Assembly: GCF_008364765.1 (NCBI RefSeq)
Contig: NZ_VTUY01000015.1
Location: forward strand, 1-64,000
Direction of reading: 5' to 3'
From: Bacillus sp. CH30_1T
GTDB lineage: Bacteria; Bacillota; Bacilli; Bacillales; Bacillaceae_B
Length of the DNA: 64,000 nt
Shown: piece after piece, positions 17,949 to 26,399 of the stretch
How positions within the stretch are numbered: position 1 is the stretch's first letter
Layout of the letters: each line of letters opens with the position of its first letter
Program-made: the position numbers and the translations under genes
Notes under the pieces: generated by a model
Seen by the model: the letters and a program-made list of their open reading frames with translations, nothing else
The model's database searches: none
Told to the model about the DNA's origin: nothing

Positions 17949-18659
17949 ATGAACATCTTTACTATTTTTCAAAACGACTATATTTATCATGATTTTCAGC
18001 CCTTATATGAAATGGGCAAGCATCAAACCCTCTATGCATATGAGGGCCTGTTACGAAACAAGTATAACGAAAATCCCGAAAATGTTTTTCAGTCTGCGAT
18101 AAAAGCGAATATCTTGTATAAGCTTGATACCTTATCCATTTCAAAAGCTCTTGAAAGTTTTTCAGAGAATGGACTGAAGAACTGTAAGTTATTTCTTAAT
18201 ATTTATATCACAACGATTCTTCACCCAAGCTTTCATACCTATTTTTATGATCTCATGAAGAAACATCCTGACATATTAGGGCGTCTCGTTCTGGAGATTA
18301 ATGAGTCGAGTGCTGAGGAGCTGTGGCAGAATCCAATATTAAAAGAGTCTCTCAAAGAACTTAAGCAATATGGTGTTTGGTATGCGATTGATGACTTCGG
18401 GCAAGGCACTTCCTCCATCAAGAAATCTATTGAATATGAACCTGAAATCATTAAGATGGATCGCTATTTTGCTTTGAACCTGGCTCGAGACTATAAGAAA
18501 CAACGATTCCTTTCCTTTTTCAATCAATTCTACGGTAAGGATACGTTAATTGTGTTAGAAGGCATTGAAACCAAACAGGATATGCAAGTGGCAAAGGACA
18601 TTGGGATTACAATAGGGCAAGGCTTTTATCTGGGAAGGCCGAGTCGGTTATTGGCTTAA
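17949..18659 (+). CDS. EAL-domain c-di-GMP phosphodiesterase
   Basis: 236-residue stand-alone EAL domain degrading c-di-GMP to pGpG. Catalytic and metal ligands appear intact: Glu32 (EGLLR), Asn84 (FLN), Glu119 (NES), Asp148-Asp149 (IDDFGQGTSS), Lys169 (KMD), Glu204 (EGIET) and Gln224 (GQGFYLGRPS). No sensor domain or membrane segment, so control is probably at the RNA level through the c-di-GMP-II riboswitch just upstream. The frame is open from 17835, but that part is the riboswitch; ATG 17949 follows AGGGG. Own terminator downstream. Confidence 0.9.
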   Translation: MNIFTIFQNDYIYHDFQPLYEMGKHQTLYAYEGLLRNKYNENPENVFQSAIKANILYKLDTLSISKALESFSENGLKNCKLFLNIYITTILHPSFHTYFYDLMKKHPDILGRLVLEINESSAEELWQNPILKESLKELKQYGVWYAIDDFGQGTSSIKKSIEYEPEIIKMDRYFALNLARDYKKQRFLSFFNQFYGKDTLIVLEGIETKQDMQVAKDIGITIGQGFYLGRPSRLLA

Positions 18660-18667
18660 ATGAGAAT

Positions 18668-18699
18668 GGTGACTCTGAAATACAGGAGTCACCTTTTTT
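18668..18699 (+). terminator. Intrinsic terminator of the EAL gene
   Basis: Stem GGTGACTC/GAGTCACC followed by six T. Confidence 0.88.
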
Positions 18700-18798
18700 C
18701 GAGGATATCTGACGTATTATTATCCGAATTAAAATAAAATTGAAAATATTTAACGATTCCATTAAACTGAGGAAAAAGAGAAAAAAGGGGATCATGGT

Positions 18799-20778
18799 AT
18801 GAGGCTTCTCACATTTCCGCTGAAATTTATGTTCTATTATATTCTCGGGTTAATTGGTATTTTGGCCGTGAGTATTGCTCCTGAAGTATTTAAGGAGAGG
18901 GGTCTGTACAACTTTGTCGGTTTCTTGGAAGAGTTTTATAAGTTTGTTTTTGTTTTTTTAGACGGTGAAAATTGGAGCTATTCATATAAAGGGATAACCG
19001 TCGATTTTCTGGACATGCTTTGGGGTCCTTATCTGTATTCTTTACAGATTATCGGTGGAGCTTTAGGCTTGGGTCTGGGAATAGCATTCATCCTTACCAT
19101 CTTCACAGTGTTTTTGCCCCGGTGGGTTACGTCTTCTCTAAAGAAAGTATTAAACCTCTTTGAGACGGTGCCTGACTTAATGTTTGCGTTTATGCTCCAG
19201 CTTCTCATTGTCTATGTTATTAAATATTTTGGCTTTGAATTGATGAATTTCACGGAGTATGGGGATGAAAAGATCTTCCTTGCACCAATCATTACATTAT
19301 CGATTATTCCCATGATCTCTTTCTTTCGTATTCTCCTTTTTATTACGGAAGAAGAAATGCTAAAGCCACATATAGAGTTTGCCCAAAGTAAAGGCATGTC
19401 GAAAGGGAGGATCCTTTTTGCTCACATATTGAAAAATATTTCTCCCAGCCTGTTTTATCATGGAAAGCTGATCATATGGGGGATGCTGTCGAGCTTATTC
19501 ATCATTGAAACGATTTTCAATATGAGAGGAATCACGTATTATATCGTCCAAGACTTCAGACCAATGGTCATAGCCATCTCACTGATTATGATATACACGC
19601 CTTTTTTTGTAGTGTATCAAGGTGTATATCTATGGATTAATCGGGAGGGAAGCGTCGACCACACCAAATATAAAAAGGAAAAAATGAAGTGGAAAGAATG
19701 GAAGATATGGAGCTGGCTTTCTACTATAAGACGGCTTTGGTGGCAGCATATGCATAATGGGAAGTTTGCCATCGGGTTTAGTGTCATCTTTCTCTTGATT
19801 GCTGTCAGCTTCCTTTATCCAATGATGAAAGAAGATCCGATTAAACAAATTCAGTTTATGAAGAACGATGAGGGACGAATCATCAGTGCACCTCCACATA
19901 AGCCATTTGGAGAGATGATCTTAGGATCGGATTTCTTCGGGTATAGCATCCTCGATCAACTGATCGTCGGGGCAAAGTATACCCTCTTATTTGCATTGGT
20001 TGTCGCTTCTTTAAGGGTGATAGGTGGATTCTATCTTGGAATAGCCTATCATTTTCACTTAAAAGAAAACAGAAAAAATTGGCTTGATCGTATGGTGGAT
20101 TCCATTCATTTTCTTCCTTTAAGTCTCATTGCGTATCTTCTATTAAGGCCAGTGCTTTGGGGATTGCCCGTTTTAGGGTGGGATCACTCCATCTTTGAAA
20201 GACTCGTTTTTGAAGCTGTCGTGTTAACGATTCTTGTCCTCCCGTTAACGACGGTTTTAATAGGGAATGAACTGAGGTTATTAGGAAAACAGGATTTTGT
20301 TCTTTCGGCTAAGCTCTTAGGGGGAAGCAATAAGCATTTGCTGTGGACGCATCTATTCCCTCATCTGGCACCAAGATTATTCATTATATGGGGGCAGCAG
20401 TTTATCCAAACGCTTCTCATTCTTGTCCATCTGGGATTGTTTCATCTGTTCTTAGGAGGAACGATCATCACAGGAGGTCTGGTACCCGACCCTCCGAAAT
20501 CAGGAACATTTGAATGGTCAGGTCTGATCAGTTCCACTAAAGATTCCTTAATGACAGGAAAGTACTGGATTGTCATCGCTCCATTAGCAGCCTTTATGAT
20601 TGCCATCATTGCCATGCAGTTGATTGTGCAAGGAGTGAAGGAAATCCAGCAAACAAAGGTAGGGGTCCTGGTGAACAACACCCCGATTAAGACCAACCAT
20701 AGGCTGGTCAAGAAGAAAACCTACCGTCCAGTGACGGAAGACTTCCATTTGGTTCGACAACAATCCTTTAAGGGATAA
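18799..20778 (+). CDS. Fused DppB-DppC-type ABC transporter permease
   Basis: 659-residue inner-membrane protein combining two permeases of the peptide/nickel (DppBC) type in one chain. The first half (about 1-285) carries the coupling loop EFAQSKGMSKGRILFAHILK; the second half (about 320-625) carries LSAKLLGGSNKHLLWTHLFP. Roughly a dozen hydrophobic segments. A basic cytoplasmic linker (KKEKMKWKEWKIW) joins the halves. AAGGGG precedes the ATG by 8 bases. No ATPase or substrate-binding protein gene is adjacent, so partners must be elsewhere or it is an orphan. Followed 14 bases later by the HhH protein gene, probably co-transcribed. Confidence 0.85.
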   Translation: MRLLTFPLKFMFYYILGLIGILAVSIAPEVFKERGLYNFVGFLEEFYKFVFVFLDGENWSYSYKGITVDFLDMLWGPYLYSLQIIGGALGLGLGIAFILTIFTVFLPRWVTSSLKKVLNLFETVPDLMFAFMLQLLIVYVIKYFGFELMNFTEYGDEKIFLAPIITLSIIPMISFFRILLFITEEEMLKPHIEFAQSKGMSKGRILFAHILKNISPSLFYHGKLIIWGMLSSLFIIETIFNMRGITYYIVQDFRPMVIAISLIMIYTPFFVVYQGVYLWINREGSVDHTKYKKEKMKWKEWKIWSWLSTIRRLWWQHMHNGKFAIGFSVIFLLIAVSFLYPMMKEDPIKQIQFMKNDEGRIISAPPHKPFGEMILGSDFFGYSILDQLIVGAKYTLLFALVVASLRVIGGFYLGIAYHFHLKENRKNWLDRMVDSIHFLPLSLIAYLLLRPVLWGLPVLGWDHSIFERLVFEAVVLTILVLPLTTVLIGNELRLLGKQDFVLSAKLLGGSNKHLLWTHLFPHLAPRLFIIWGQQFIQTLLILVHLGLFHLFLGGTIITGGLVPDPPKSGTFEWSGLISSTKDSLMTGKYWIVIAPLAAFMIAIIAMQLIVQGVKEIQQTKVGVLVNNTPIKTNHRLVKKKTYRPVTEDFHLVRQQSFKG

Positions 20779-20792
20779 AGGGGAGATAGAAG

Positions 20793-21266
20793 GTGAGTAG
20801 AAAGAGTCCTAAATTACCACTAACCGATGAGGAAAGATCGGCACTTCGTAAAGAAAAGATCAGACTGGGAGACATCTTCGAACTGTCTCCCAATGTTTTA
20901 AGTGAAAAACTAAACATTTCTATGGCTAGAGCCCGGTACTTAGTCGGCATGTCCATTTTCCAACGAATTCCGTCGATCGGACCAAATATGGCGCATAATG
21001 TGGTTGAAGATCTTGGTTTTCATTCTTACGAAGACATAAAGAATGAAAAAGGGGAAGACCTCATTATAGACTTAGAAAAGAAGTACGGCGTTTGGATGGA
21101 CCCATGCGTGGAAGACTCCCTCAGGTGCGTCGTCCACCACGCAAACAACCCAACTTCCACCAAAAACTGGTGGGACTTCACCACCCAAAGAAAAAACTAC
21201 CGCCAAACCCAGGGCTACCCCAGCAACCGACCCACCAAAGGCTGGGATGAGGGACGGACCTCATAA
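20793..21266 (+). CDS. Helix-hairpin-helix (Cdd1-type) protein
   Basis: 157-residue protein resembling the Cdd1 'pathogenicity locus' family: a helix-hairpin-helix-like segment at about 55-75 (FQRIPSIGPNMAHNVVEDLG) followed by WMDPCVEDSLRCVVHHAN and WWDFTTQRKNYRQTQGYP. Probably binds nucleic acid; its function is unknown. GTG start with AAGGGGAG upstream. The last codons (EGRTS) are encoded by a copy of the dispersed AGGGACGGACCT motif, so the C-terminus may have been changed by that repeat. Downstream of the fused permease in the same unit. Confidence 0.75.
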   Translation: MSRKSPKLPLTDEERSALRKEKIRLGDIFELSPNVLSEKLNISMARARYLVGMSIFQRIPSIGPNMAHNVVEDLGFHSYEDIKNEKGEDLIIDLEKKYGVWMDPCVEDSLRCVVHHANNPTSTKNWWDFTTQRKNYRQTQGYPSNRPTKGWDEGRTS

Positions 21267-21270
21267 ACCA

Positions 21271-21309
21271 AAAGGCAGGAAGCCAGAATCAGCTTCCTGC
21301 CTTTTTATT
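21271..21309 (+). terminator. Intrinsic terminator
   Basis: Stem AAAGGCAGGAAGC/GCTTCCTGCCTTT and T run, between two copies of the dispersed 12-mer. Confidence 0.9.
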
Positions 21310-21380
21310 TACGCTCTCTTCAGGGACGGACCTCTTTCGTATATACTCCTCAAAATGGACATGATAAGGGAAAAGGAGTG

Positions 21381-22172
21381 ATGAAAGTGAGAAGCCTGTT
21401 CATCTGTTTACTATTGCCGATCTTTTTTCATGCTTCATCTTCTGCAAGAAATATCCTGCCCCTTCCAGCTCATCATAATGAACTCGCAATCGTTATTGAT
21501 GATTTAGGAAACGACATGAAGGGAACAGAAGAAATCCTGAAATTACCCGTCACCTTGACGATTGCAGTTATGCCCTTTCTGCCAACAACAAGGAAAGATG
21601 CTGAAAAGGCACATGGGCTGGGCCATGAGGTCATCGTCCATCTACCAATGGAACCGATGTCCGGGAAAGCAAGCTGGCTTGGACCAGGGGCAATCACCAC
21701 TTCGCTTTCAAATGACGAAATCCGGAAAAGAGTAGAAAAGGCGATTGAAGAGGTTCCCTATGCCGTAGGAGTCAATCACCATATGGGATCAAGGGCCACA
21801 GCCAATGAGAGGGTCATGAGGATCGTATTAGCAGTATGCAAGGAAAAGGGATTATTTTATTTGGATAGTAAAACAACGGGAAAGAGTGTCATTCCAAAGC
21901 TTGCAAAAGAATTGGACGTCCCCTATCTTGAAAACGAATTATTCTTTGATGATGTCTATACCATCCAGCATATCGGAAAGCAAGCCAAGCTTCTGTCTAA
22001 AGAATTAGACAGTGACACTTCCACCATTGCCATAGGTCATGTCGGGGTCACAGGAATCAAGGTCGCCACCATGCTTCAAGAGTTTCTTCCTCTTTATGAG
22101 AAAAAAGCTTCCATTGTCCCATTGTCAGATTTAATACCTGAATATCATTTGATTGATGAGAGCATGCCTTGA
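21381..22172 (+). CDS. Divergent polysaccharide deacetylase family protein (YibQ-like)
   Basis: 263-residue exported protein of the YibQ/DUF610 family, related to polysaccharide deacetylases. Signal peptide of about 22 residues (FICLLLPIFFHASSSA), then the family blocks LAIVIDDLGNDM, HEVIVHLPMEPM, VGVNHHMGSRAT and LFYLDSKTTGKS. Role in the envelope is unknown. ATG 21381 is only two bases from AAGGAG; the in-frame GTG at 21387 has ideal spacing and may be the true start. Its stop lies within a downstream terminator. Confidence 0.85.
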   Translation: MKVRSLFICLLLPIFFHASSSARNILPLPAHHNELAIVIDDLGNDMKGTEEILKLPVTLTIAVMPFLPTTRKDAEKAHGLGHEVIVHLPMEPMSGKASWLGPGAITTSLSNDEIRKRVEKAIEEVPYAVGVNHHMGSRATANERVMRIVLAVCKEKGLFYLDSKTTGKSVIPKLAKELDVPYLENELFFDDVYTIQHIGKQAKLLSKELDSDTSTIAIGHVGVTGIKVATMLQEFLPLYEKKASIVPLSDLIPEYHLIDESMP

Positions 22173-22188
22173 TGGTGTGCTTTTTATT
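22161..22188 (+). terminator. Intrinsic terminator overlapping the yibQ-like stop
   Basis: 8-bp stem AGCATGCC/GGTGTGCT (two G-U pairs) then TTTTTATTT. Confidence 0.65.
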
Positions 22189-22276
22189 TGTAAATCTTCT
22201 GTTAAAATGAGACATATTTTTTTGTGAAAAGAAGACCCTCCCTTATAATCAGAAGGTAAGAAGGAGATGATTCCAT

Positions 22277-23032
22277 ATGGATTATGCAATTGTGACGGGA
22301 GCAACAAGAGGCTTAGGTGAATCGATCGCCAAGCTATTTATCGAAAAGGGCATAGGTTTGATCAATGTTTCCAGATCAGATAATGAAAGACTGCATAAGC
22401 TTGCCGGGGAAAAAGGGGTATCGTATGACTTCATTCCATGCGATCTTGCACAATCAGGAGAAACAGAAGAGGCCTTCCGTGAAGTGGGAACAAAAGTATT
22501 TGGATATCAACCCGAGAGAGTCTATGTTGTTCAAAATGCCGGTGTGGTGACACCAATCAACCCGTCTGGTGAGGTAGAAAACGAAGCCCTTGAAACGAGT
22601 GTGCATGTGAATTTACTATCACCGATGATTGCTACCAATGAGATGTTAAGAGCAGCCCGGGATTCTGACACAAAGATGATCATGATTAACATCAGCTCAG
22701 GAGCAGGAAGTCGTCCTGTTCACGGATGGAGTACGTACTGCGCAACCAAAGCAGGCGTGAACATGTTGACGGAAACCGTAAGCTTAGAGCTTTCTAAAAA
22801 GCATAGCCGACATCAAGTGATTGCCTTCAGCCCGGGGGTCATGGATACGGACATGCAAGGAGAGATCCGTTCCTCTTCTAAAGAATCCTTTGCCGATGTC
22901 GAATCCTTTCAGCGCTACAAAGAGGAAGGAATGCTTCGCGAAACGGATACGGTCGCAAATGCACTGGTTAAACTTGTAACAGAAAGCGAAATTGAAAGTG
23001 GTAAGTTGTATCATGTAAATGATCTGTTATAA
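22277..23032 (+). CDS. yueD: Short-chain dehydrogenase, YueD-like benzil reductase
   Basis: 251-residue classical SDR using NAD(P)H. Rossmann motif TGATRGLG at 7-14, NAG at 87-89, active-site Ser140/141 and Tyr154-x3-Lys158 (YCATK). Overall pattern fits B. subtilis YueD, an (S)-benzoin-forming benzil reductase related to sepiapterin reductases; the physiological substrate is unclear. AAGGAGATG lies upstream. Single gene with its own terminator, and directly upstream of repeat array 1. Confidence 0.82.
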   Translation: MDYAIVTGATRGLGESIAKLFIEKGIGLINVSRSDNERLHKLAGEKGVSYDFIPCDLAQSGETEEAFREVGTKVFGYQPERVYVVQNAGVVTPINPSGEVENEALETSVHVNLLSPMIATNEMLRAARDSDTKMIMINISSGAGSRPVHGWSTYCATKAGVNMLTETVSLELSKKHSRHQVIAFSPGVMDTDMQGEIRSSSKESFADVESFQRYKEEGMLRETDTVANALVKLVTESEIESGKLYHVNDLL

Positions 23033-23038
23033 AAAGAA

Positions 23039-23075
23039 AGCAGATTCCTGGGAGGGGATTTGCTTTTTGAATTTT
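23039..23075 (+). terminator. Intrinsic terminator of yueD
   Basis: Stem AGCAGATTCC/GGGATTTGCT with G-U pairs followed by TTTTT. Confidence 0.65.
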
Positions 23076-23120
23076 GAAAACCCGTGGTTATAAACAATAA
23101 TGAATAGTGGTATTCACAAT

Positions 23121-23206
23121 TTGGCACAATAAACTGCGAAAGTGGCACAACAAAGCCAAAAAGTGACACAAGTTTCCTCGAAAGTGGCACAACAAAAAAA
23201 TACATT
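23121..23206 (+). repeat. Tandem array 1: four units, 21-bp period (GGCACAA family)
   Basis: Cores start at 23123, 23144, 23165 and 23186, spaced exactly 21 bases: TTTGGCACAATAAA, AGTGGCACAACAAA, AGTGACACAAGTTT, AGTGGCACAACAAA, each followed by about 7 variable bases. Unit order and unit-specific changes match array 2. Downstream, GGTTTTTTTTAAGGGAG and TTGATTAAG resemble the leader of NERD genes, but only a 16-codon frame (from 23262) remains. The rest of the 414-base gap holds nothing else I recognise apart from the convergent terminator. Confidence 0.8.
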
Positions 23207-23401
23207 GCCCTACAATTGAGGTATGACGGGCAAAATTGAGGTTTTTTTTAAGGGAGTGTATTGATTAAGTGGATTATTTTTAACAAATACCACAAAAAAG
23301 TCCAAGTTTAATAAAAATCAAAGAAAATTTGCCGAAATTTTGAATTCGTATGCTATATGTTGCTTTCGTTAATCAACATTTCATGAAAACCCTCTTATCT
23401 C

Positions 23402-23433
23402 AAAAAAAGACAAACCCCTAAGGATTTGTCTCT
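23402..23433 (-). terminator. Intrinsic terminator of the NhaC-type transporter gene
   Basis: Minus-strand stem GACAAATCC/GGGTTTGTC followed by seven T. Confidence 0.88.
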
Positions 23434-23446
23434 CTACTATCACCTA

Positions 23447-24763
23447 CTAAGATCGAACCGGGTTCGCTTCAGGTGCTGATTTACGTGTGAATTTCGGTAG
23501 TGCAAATCGAATGGCAATCAGACCGCAAACAGCAATCAAGATCGGGTAGAAGGCATATGGGATGATGCTGATCGGTGAAATGCCTGCGACTTCAGCCACT
23601 AACAGGGCCTGTGCTCCATAAGGGATCAACCCTTGAATCGAACAAGAAAAAATATCAAGGATGCTGGCTGATTTACGGGCGTCCACTCCATAATTTTCAC
23701 TAATCGACTTAGCAAGTGGACCGGCAATAATAATCGAAATCGTGTTGTTTGCTGTGCAAAGGTTAGTAGAACTCACTAATCCTGCAGTAGCAAGCTGTGC
23801 TCCCTGAGGAGACTTGATTTTACGTGTTGCGTGATAAAGTAAAGCCTGAATCCCGCCGTTATGACGGATGAGTTCGACAACCCCGCCGATCAGTACGGAA
23901 AGTATCACAATCTCTGCCATTCCTGTCATTCCATCGGCCACACTGCCGAAATAACTGGATGGAGTAAAGCTTCCATCTATGAATCCAATGCTTCCAGCTA
24001 AAACAATTCCGCCGAACAAAACGACAAACACATTTAATCCTGCAAGAGCACCGACGATAACTCCTAGGTAAGGCAGAATTTTAATCCAATTAAAGCTTTC
24101 TGCTCCGACAGTTGCTTGATTCCCCATAGTAAGAACAAGGAGAATTACCATTGTCACGATCGCGGCAGGTAATACAATGAAGAAGTTGACTTTAAATTTA
24201 TCTTTCATTTCCGTTTTCTGTGTACGAACAGCTGCAATGGTCGTATCTGAGATGAATGATAAGTTATCTCCGAACATCGCTCCTCCAATAACTGTCGCCA
24301 TGGCAAGGGGCATAGATATATCTGTACCTGAACTAATCCCTACACCAATTGGCGCAAGTGCTGCGATCGTTCCCATGGATGTACCCATTGATAACGAAAT
24401 GAAAGCCGCGATAATAAATAATCCAACGATAATCAAGTTACCGGGCAGCACGGAAAGGGCAAAGTTTACGGTTGAATCAACGGCCCCCATCTTTTCAGCC
24501 ACTCCGGAAAATGCTCCTGCTAACAGGAAGATAAAGACCATGATCATGATATCAGGGTGACCGGCTCCTTTAGCGAAACGCTCAATCTTAGCCGTTAAAG
24601 TCTCTTTCCGGTTCATCAACAAACCTACAACGGATGCAATGATAATTGATACTAATACAGGAAAGGCATAAAAGTCTCCTGAAATGATGCCTGCTCCAAG
24701 GAACAGAGAAACAAATATGATCAAAGGCAGTAACGCCAATAGATTTCCTCTTTCTTGATTCAT
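23447..24763 (-). CDS. metT: NhaC-type Na+/H+ antiporter family transporter, candidate methionine transporter MetT
   Basis: 438-residue membrane protein with about 11-12 hydrophobic segments and family blocks such as SMGTSMGTIAALAPIGVGIS, GGAMFGDNLSFISDTTIAA, and STNLCTANNTISIIIAGPLA. By sequence it is a Na+/H+ antiporter-family protein. Because an S-box riboswitch sits in its leader, it best fits MetT, the NhaC-type methionine transporter proposed from comparative genomics; methionine uptake is inference. The start is ATG 24763 with AAGGAG eight bases upstream; the frame is open further to 24787. Monocistronic. Confidence 0.8.
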   Translation of the reverse strand: MNQERGNLLALLPLIIFVSLFLGAGIISGDFYAFPVLVSIIIASVVGLLMNRKETLTAKIERFAKGAGHPDIMIMVFIFLLAGAFSGVAEKMGAVDSTVNFALSVLPGNLIIVGLFIIAAFISLSMGTSMGTIAALAPIGVGISSGTDISMPLAMATVIGGAMFGDNLSFISDTTIAAVRTQKTEMKDKFKVNFFIVLPAAIVTMVILLVLTMGNQATVGAESFNWIKILPYLGVIVGALAGLNVFVVLFGGIVLAGSIGFIDGSFTPSSYFGSVADGMTGMAEIVILSVLIGGVVELIRHNGGIQALLYHATRKIKSPQGAQLATAGLVSSTNLCTANNTISIIIAGPLAKSISENYGVDARKSASILDIFSCSIQGLIPYGAQALLVAEVAGISPISIIPYAFYPILIAVCGLIAIRFALPKFTRKSAPEANPVRS

Positions 24764-24798
24764 TCCTAACTCTCCTTTGTCGTCCAATTTACTAAATT

Positions 24799-24832
24799 AC
24801 AAAAAACCTCTTCCGGAATAAGAAGAGGTTTC
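24799..24832 (-). terminator. S-box-controlled terminator
   Basis: Minus strand: AAACCTCTTC, loop, GAAGAGGTTTTTT. The CCTCTT arm can pair alternatively with AAGAGG from the 3' side of riboswitch helix P1, giving an antiterminator when SAM is absent. Confidence 0.88.
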
Positions 24833-24849
24833 AAAAGAAAGAAACACTC

Positions 24850-24955
24850 CTCTTATCTTTCAAGCATTCGCTTGCTGGATGTGGCACAGCACTCAATATG
24901 AGTCCGCTGCCGAGACATCGCAGGGCCAGTCCCTCCGTCTCTCTGGATAAGAAGA
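24850..24955 (-). ncRNA. SAM-I (S-box) riboswitch
   Basis: On the minus strand: CTTATCCAGAGAGACGGAGG, then GACTGGCCCTGCGATG, CTCGGCAGC, a GTGCCAC segment and closing GATAAGAGG. These are the S-box landmarks: P1 CTTATC/GATAAG, the kink-turn GAGGGACTGGCCC, and GGCA-type P3/P4 junction. High SAM should favour the downstream terminator and switch off the transporter gene. Confidence 0.92.
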
Positions 24956-24990
24956 ATATCGTATTTAGTTGATTTAAAATGTACTTCCAT

Positions 24991-25019
24991 ACTTTAAAGG
25001 GTTTACTCGAAAAAGTCAA
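24991..25019 (-). promoter_or_regulatory. SigA promoter of the S-box/transporter transcript
   Basis: Minus strand TTGACT (25019-25014) and TAAAGT (24996-24991) with a 17-base spacer, about 40 bases before riboswitch P1. Confidence 0.6.
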
Positions 25020-25124
25020 ACGGGAAATTTTTCTGTTTGCTTGATATGGACACCGGTCAATTTCCTCCCTTATCAGCAACAAAAGCATGACTTTATCCAT
25101 AATAAGGCATAAACTCATAGACAA

Positions 25125-25136
25125 TTGAACGTTCAA
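25125..25136. promoter_or_regulatory. Palindromic operator candidate
   Basis: Perfect 12-bp palindrome TTGAACGTTCAA in the divergent spacer, 45 bases before the MFS gene. Could be a repressor site for that gene; no regulator gene is adjacent. Confidence 0.35.
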
Positions 25137-25180
25137 GGTCTACTATAAGGAAGACAAAAAACATCTTGGAGGATACGGTA

Positions 25181-26353
25181 GTGGAAAGAACTGTACGAAA
25201 TCAAATTTTCACATTACAAGGATTTTATTTATTAACGTTCTTCGGTGTTGGGAGTTTATATCCCTTACTCAGTGTGTATTTGAGCGAAAGCGTGGGGTTA
25301 AATGGTTATCAGATTGGAACGATTATGTCTGTAGGTCCCATCATGATGATTTTCTTCCAGCCTATTTGGGGAATGGTCAGTGACACGACCAATCGTCCCA
25401 CCGTGGTTCTTGGTTTAACCTCTTTAGTAGCGGGAATCTTTGCACTCGGTTACTTGTTTATGGAATTTTACTATGGCCTGCTTATCGTGGCCATTCTAGT
25501 TGCCATTTTCCAAAGTGCAATCATTCCCGTTTCCGATAGTATCAGCTTGAAGTATACAAGTAAGGTCCGGTATAACTATGGAAATATCCGTCTATTCGGA
25601 TCATTGGGCTTTGGTATAGCAGTCTTTATGATGGGAAGACTTTCAGAAGGATTTATCGGGCCAACCATCATTTTTTACTCTTTCTTTATCTGTTTAGTCC
25701 TATCCGGATTCCTTTCTTTCCGGTTTCCGAAAGAGAGAGCGGCTGCAAAGCTTGATTTAAAGGCAGGGATGAAGGAATTATTCACTATGAAAAAGTTCCT
25801 TATCTTTTTAGCGGTCACATTCTTAGTGTTCGGGCCGAATTTAGCAAACAATGTGTATTTCGGATTATTTGTTGAAGATTCAGGCGGCACGTATGCGGGG
25901 ATTGGTCTTGCGTTCCTGATTGCAGTGTTATCGGAGGTTCCCTTTATGAGAATCGCCGGTGGATGGATTGATAAGTTCGGACTCTTGACAGTCGCTGCCT
26001 TGGCAGGTGCTGCATCCATGCTCCGCTGGCTCTTTTACTTTACAGAACCAAGTTTATGGCTTGTCTATTCATCGGCTGTCATGCAAGGACTTGCCATTGG
26101 CTTGTTCATTCCAGCCGGATTGCGATACATTAAAGAAATCACGCCTTCCCACATTACAGCAACCGCCGTTACGGTATATTCAGCAATCGGTAACGGTCTG
26201 GGGAATTGGTTCAGTACCTTTGTTGGCGGCTTTATCTATGAAACGTACTCCATTTACACAGTGTACTTATTTTTCGCAGTCCTATCCCTATTAGGTATTT
26301 TCCTTTGCTTCGTTCTCATGAAGGAAGAAAAGAAGAATGCACTCGCTTATTAA
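25181..26353 (+). CDS. MFS transporter, YwbF-like
   Basis: 390-residue, 12-helix major facilitator protein of the phenylpropionate/nucleoside permease-like group (MFS_1_like), similar in pattern to B. subtilis YwbF. Features: GFYLLTFFGVGSLYPLLSVYL at the first helix (in part), IWGMVSDTTNRPTVVL in loop 2-3 and AGGWIDKFGLLTV in the equivalent second-half loop. Substrate unknown. GTG 25181 was chosen because GGAGGA lies seven bases before it; TTG 25166 overlaps the ribosome site. Divergent from the S-box gene. Confidence 0.82.
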   Translation: MERTVRNQIFTLQGFYLLTFFGVGSLYPLLSVYLSESVGLNGYQIGTIMSVGPIMMIFFQPIWGMVSDTTNRPTVVLGLTSLVAGIFALGYLFMEFYYGLLIVAILVAIFQSAIIPVSDSISLKYTSKVRYNYGNIRLFGSLGFGIAVFMMGRLSEGFIGPTIIFYSFFICLVLSGFLSFRFPKERAAAKLDLKAGMKELFTMKKFLIFLAVTFLVFGPNLANNVYFGLFVEDSGGTYAGIGLAFLIAVLSEVPFMRIAGGWIDKFGLLTVAALAGAASMLRWLFYFTEPSLWLVYSSAVMQGLAIGLFIPAGLRYIKEITPSHITATAVTVYSAIGNGLGNWFSTFVGGFIYETYSIYTVYLFFAVLSLLGIFLCFVLMKEEKKNALAY

Positions 26354-26363
26354 TACATCAAGG

Positions 26364-26399
26364 CGCCTGTAGAGAACAAATTCTCTACAGGCGTTTTTT
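26364..26399 (+). terminator. Intrinsic terminator of the MFS gene
   Basis: 12-bp stem CGCCTGTAGAGA/TCTCTACAGGCG followed by six T. Confidence 0.92.

Noticed and set aside
23011-23205. Minus-strand frame with seven-residue repeats (VVPLS type)
   Set aside because: The peptide repeat is only the 21-bp DNA period read in frame; the 20-bp array 3 does not keep a frame, so coding is not the function.
24831-25136. Minus-strand 101-codon frame
   Set aside because: It covers the S-box riboswitch and its promoter, which explain the conservation.
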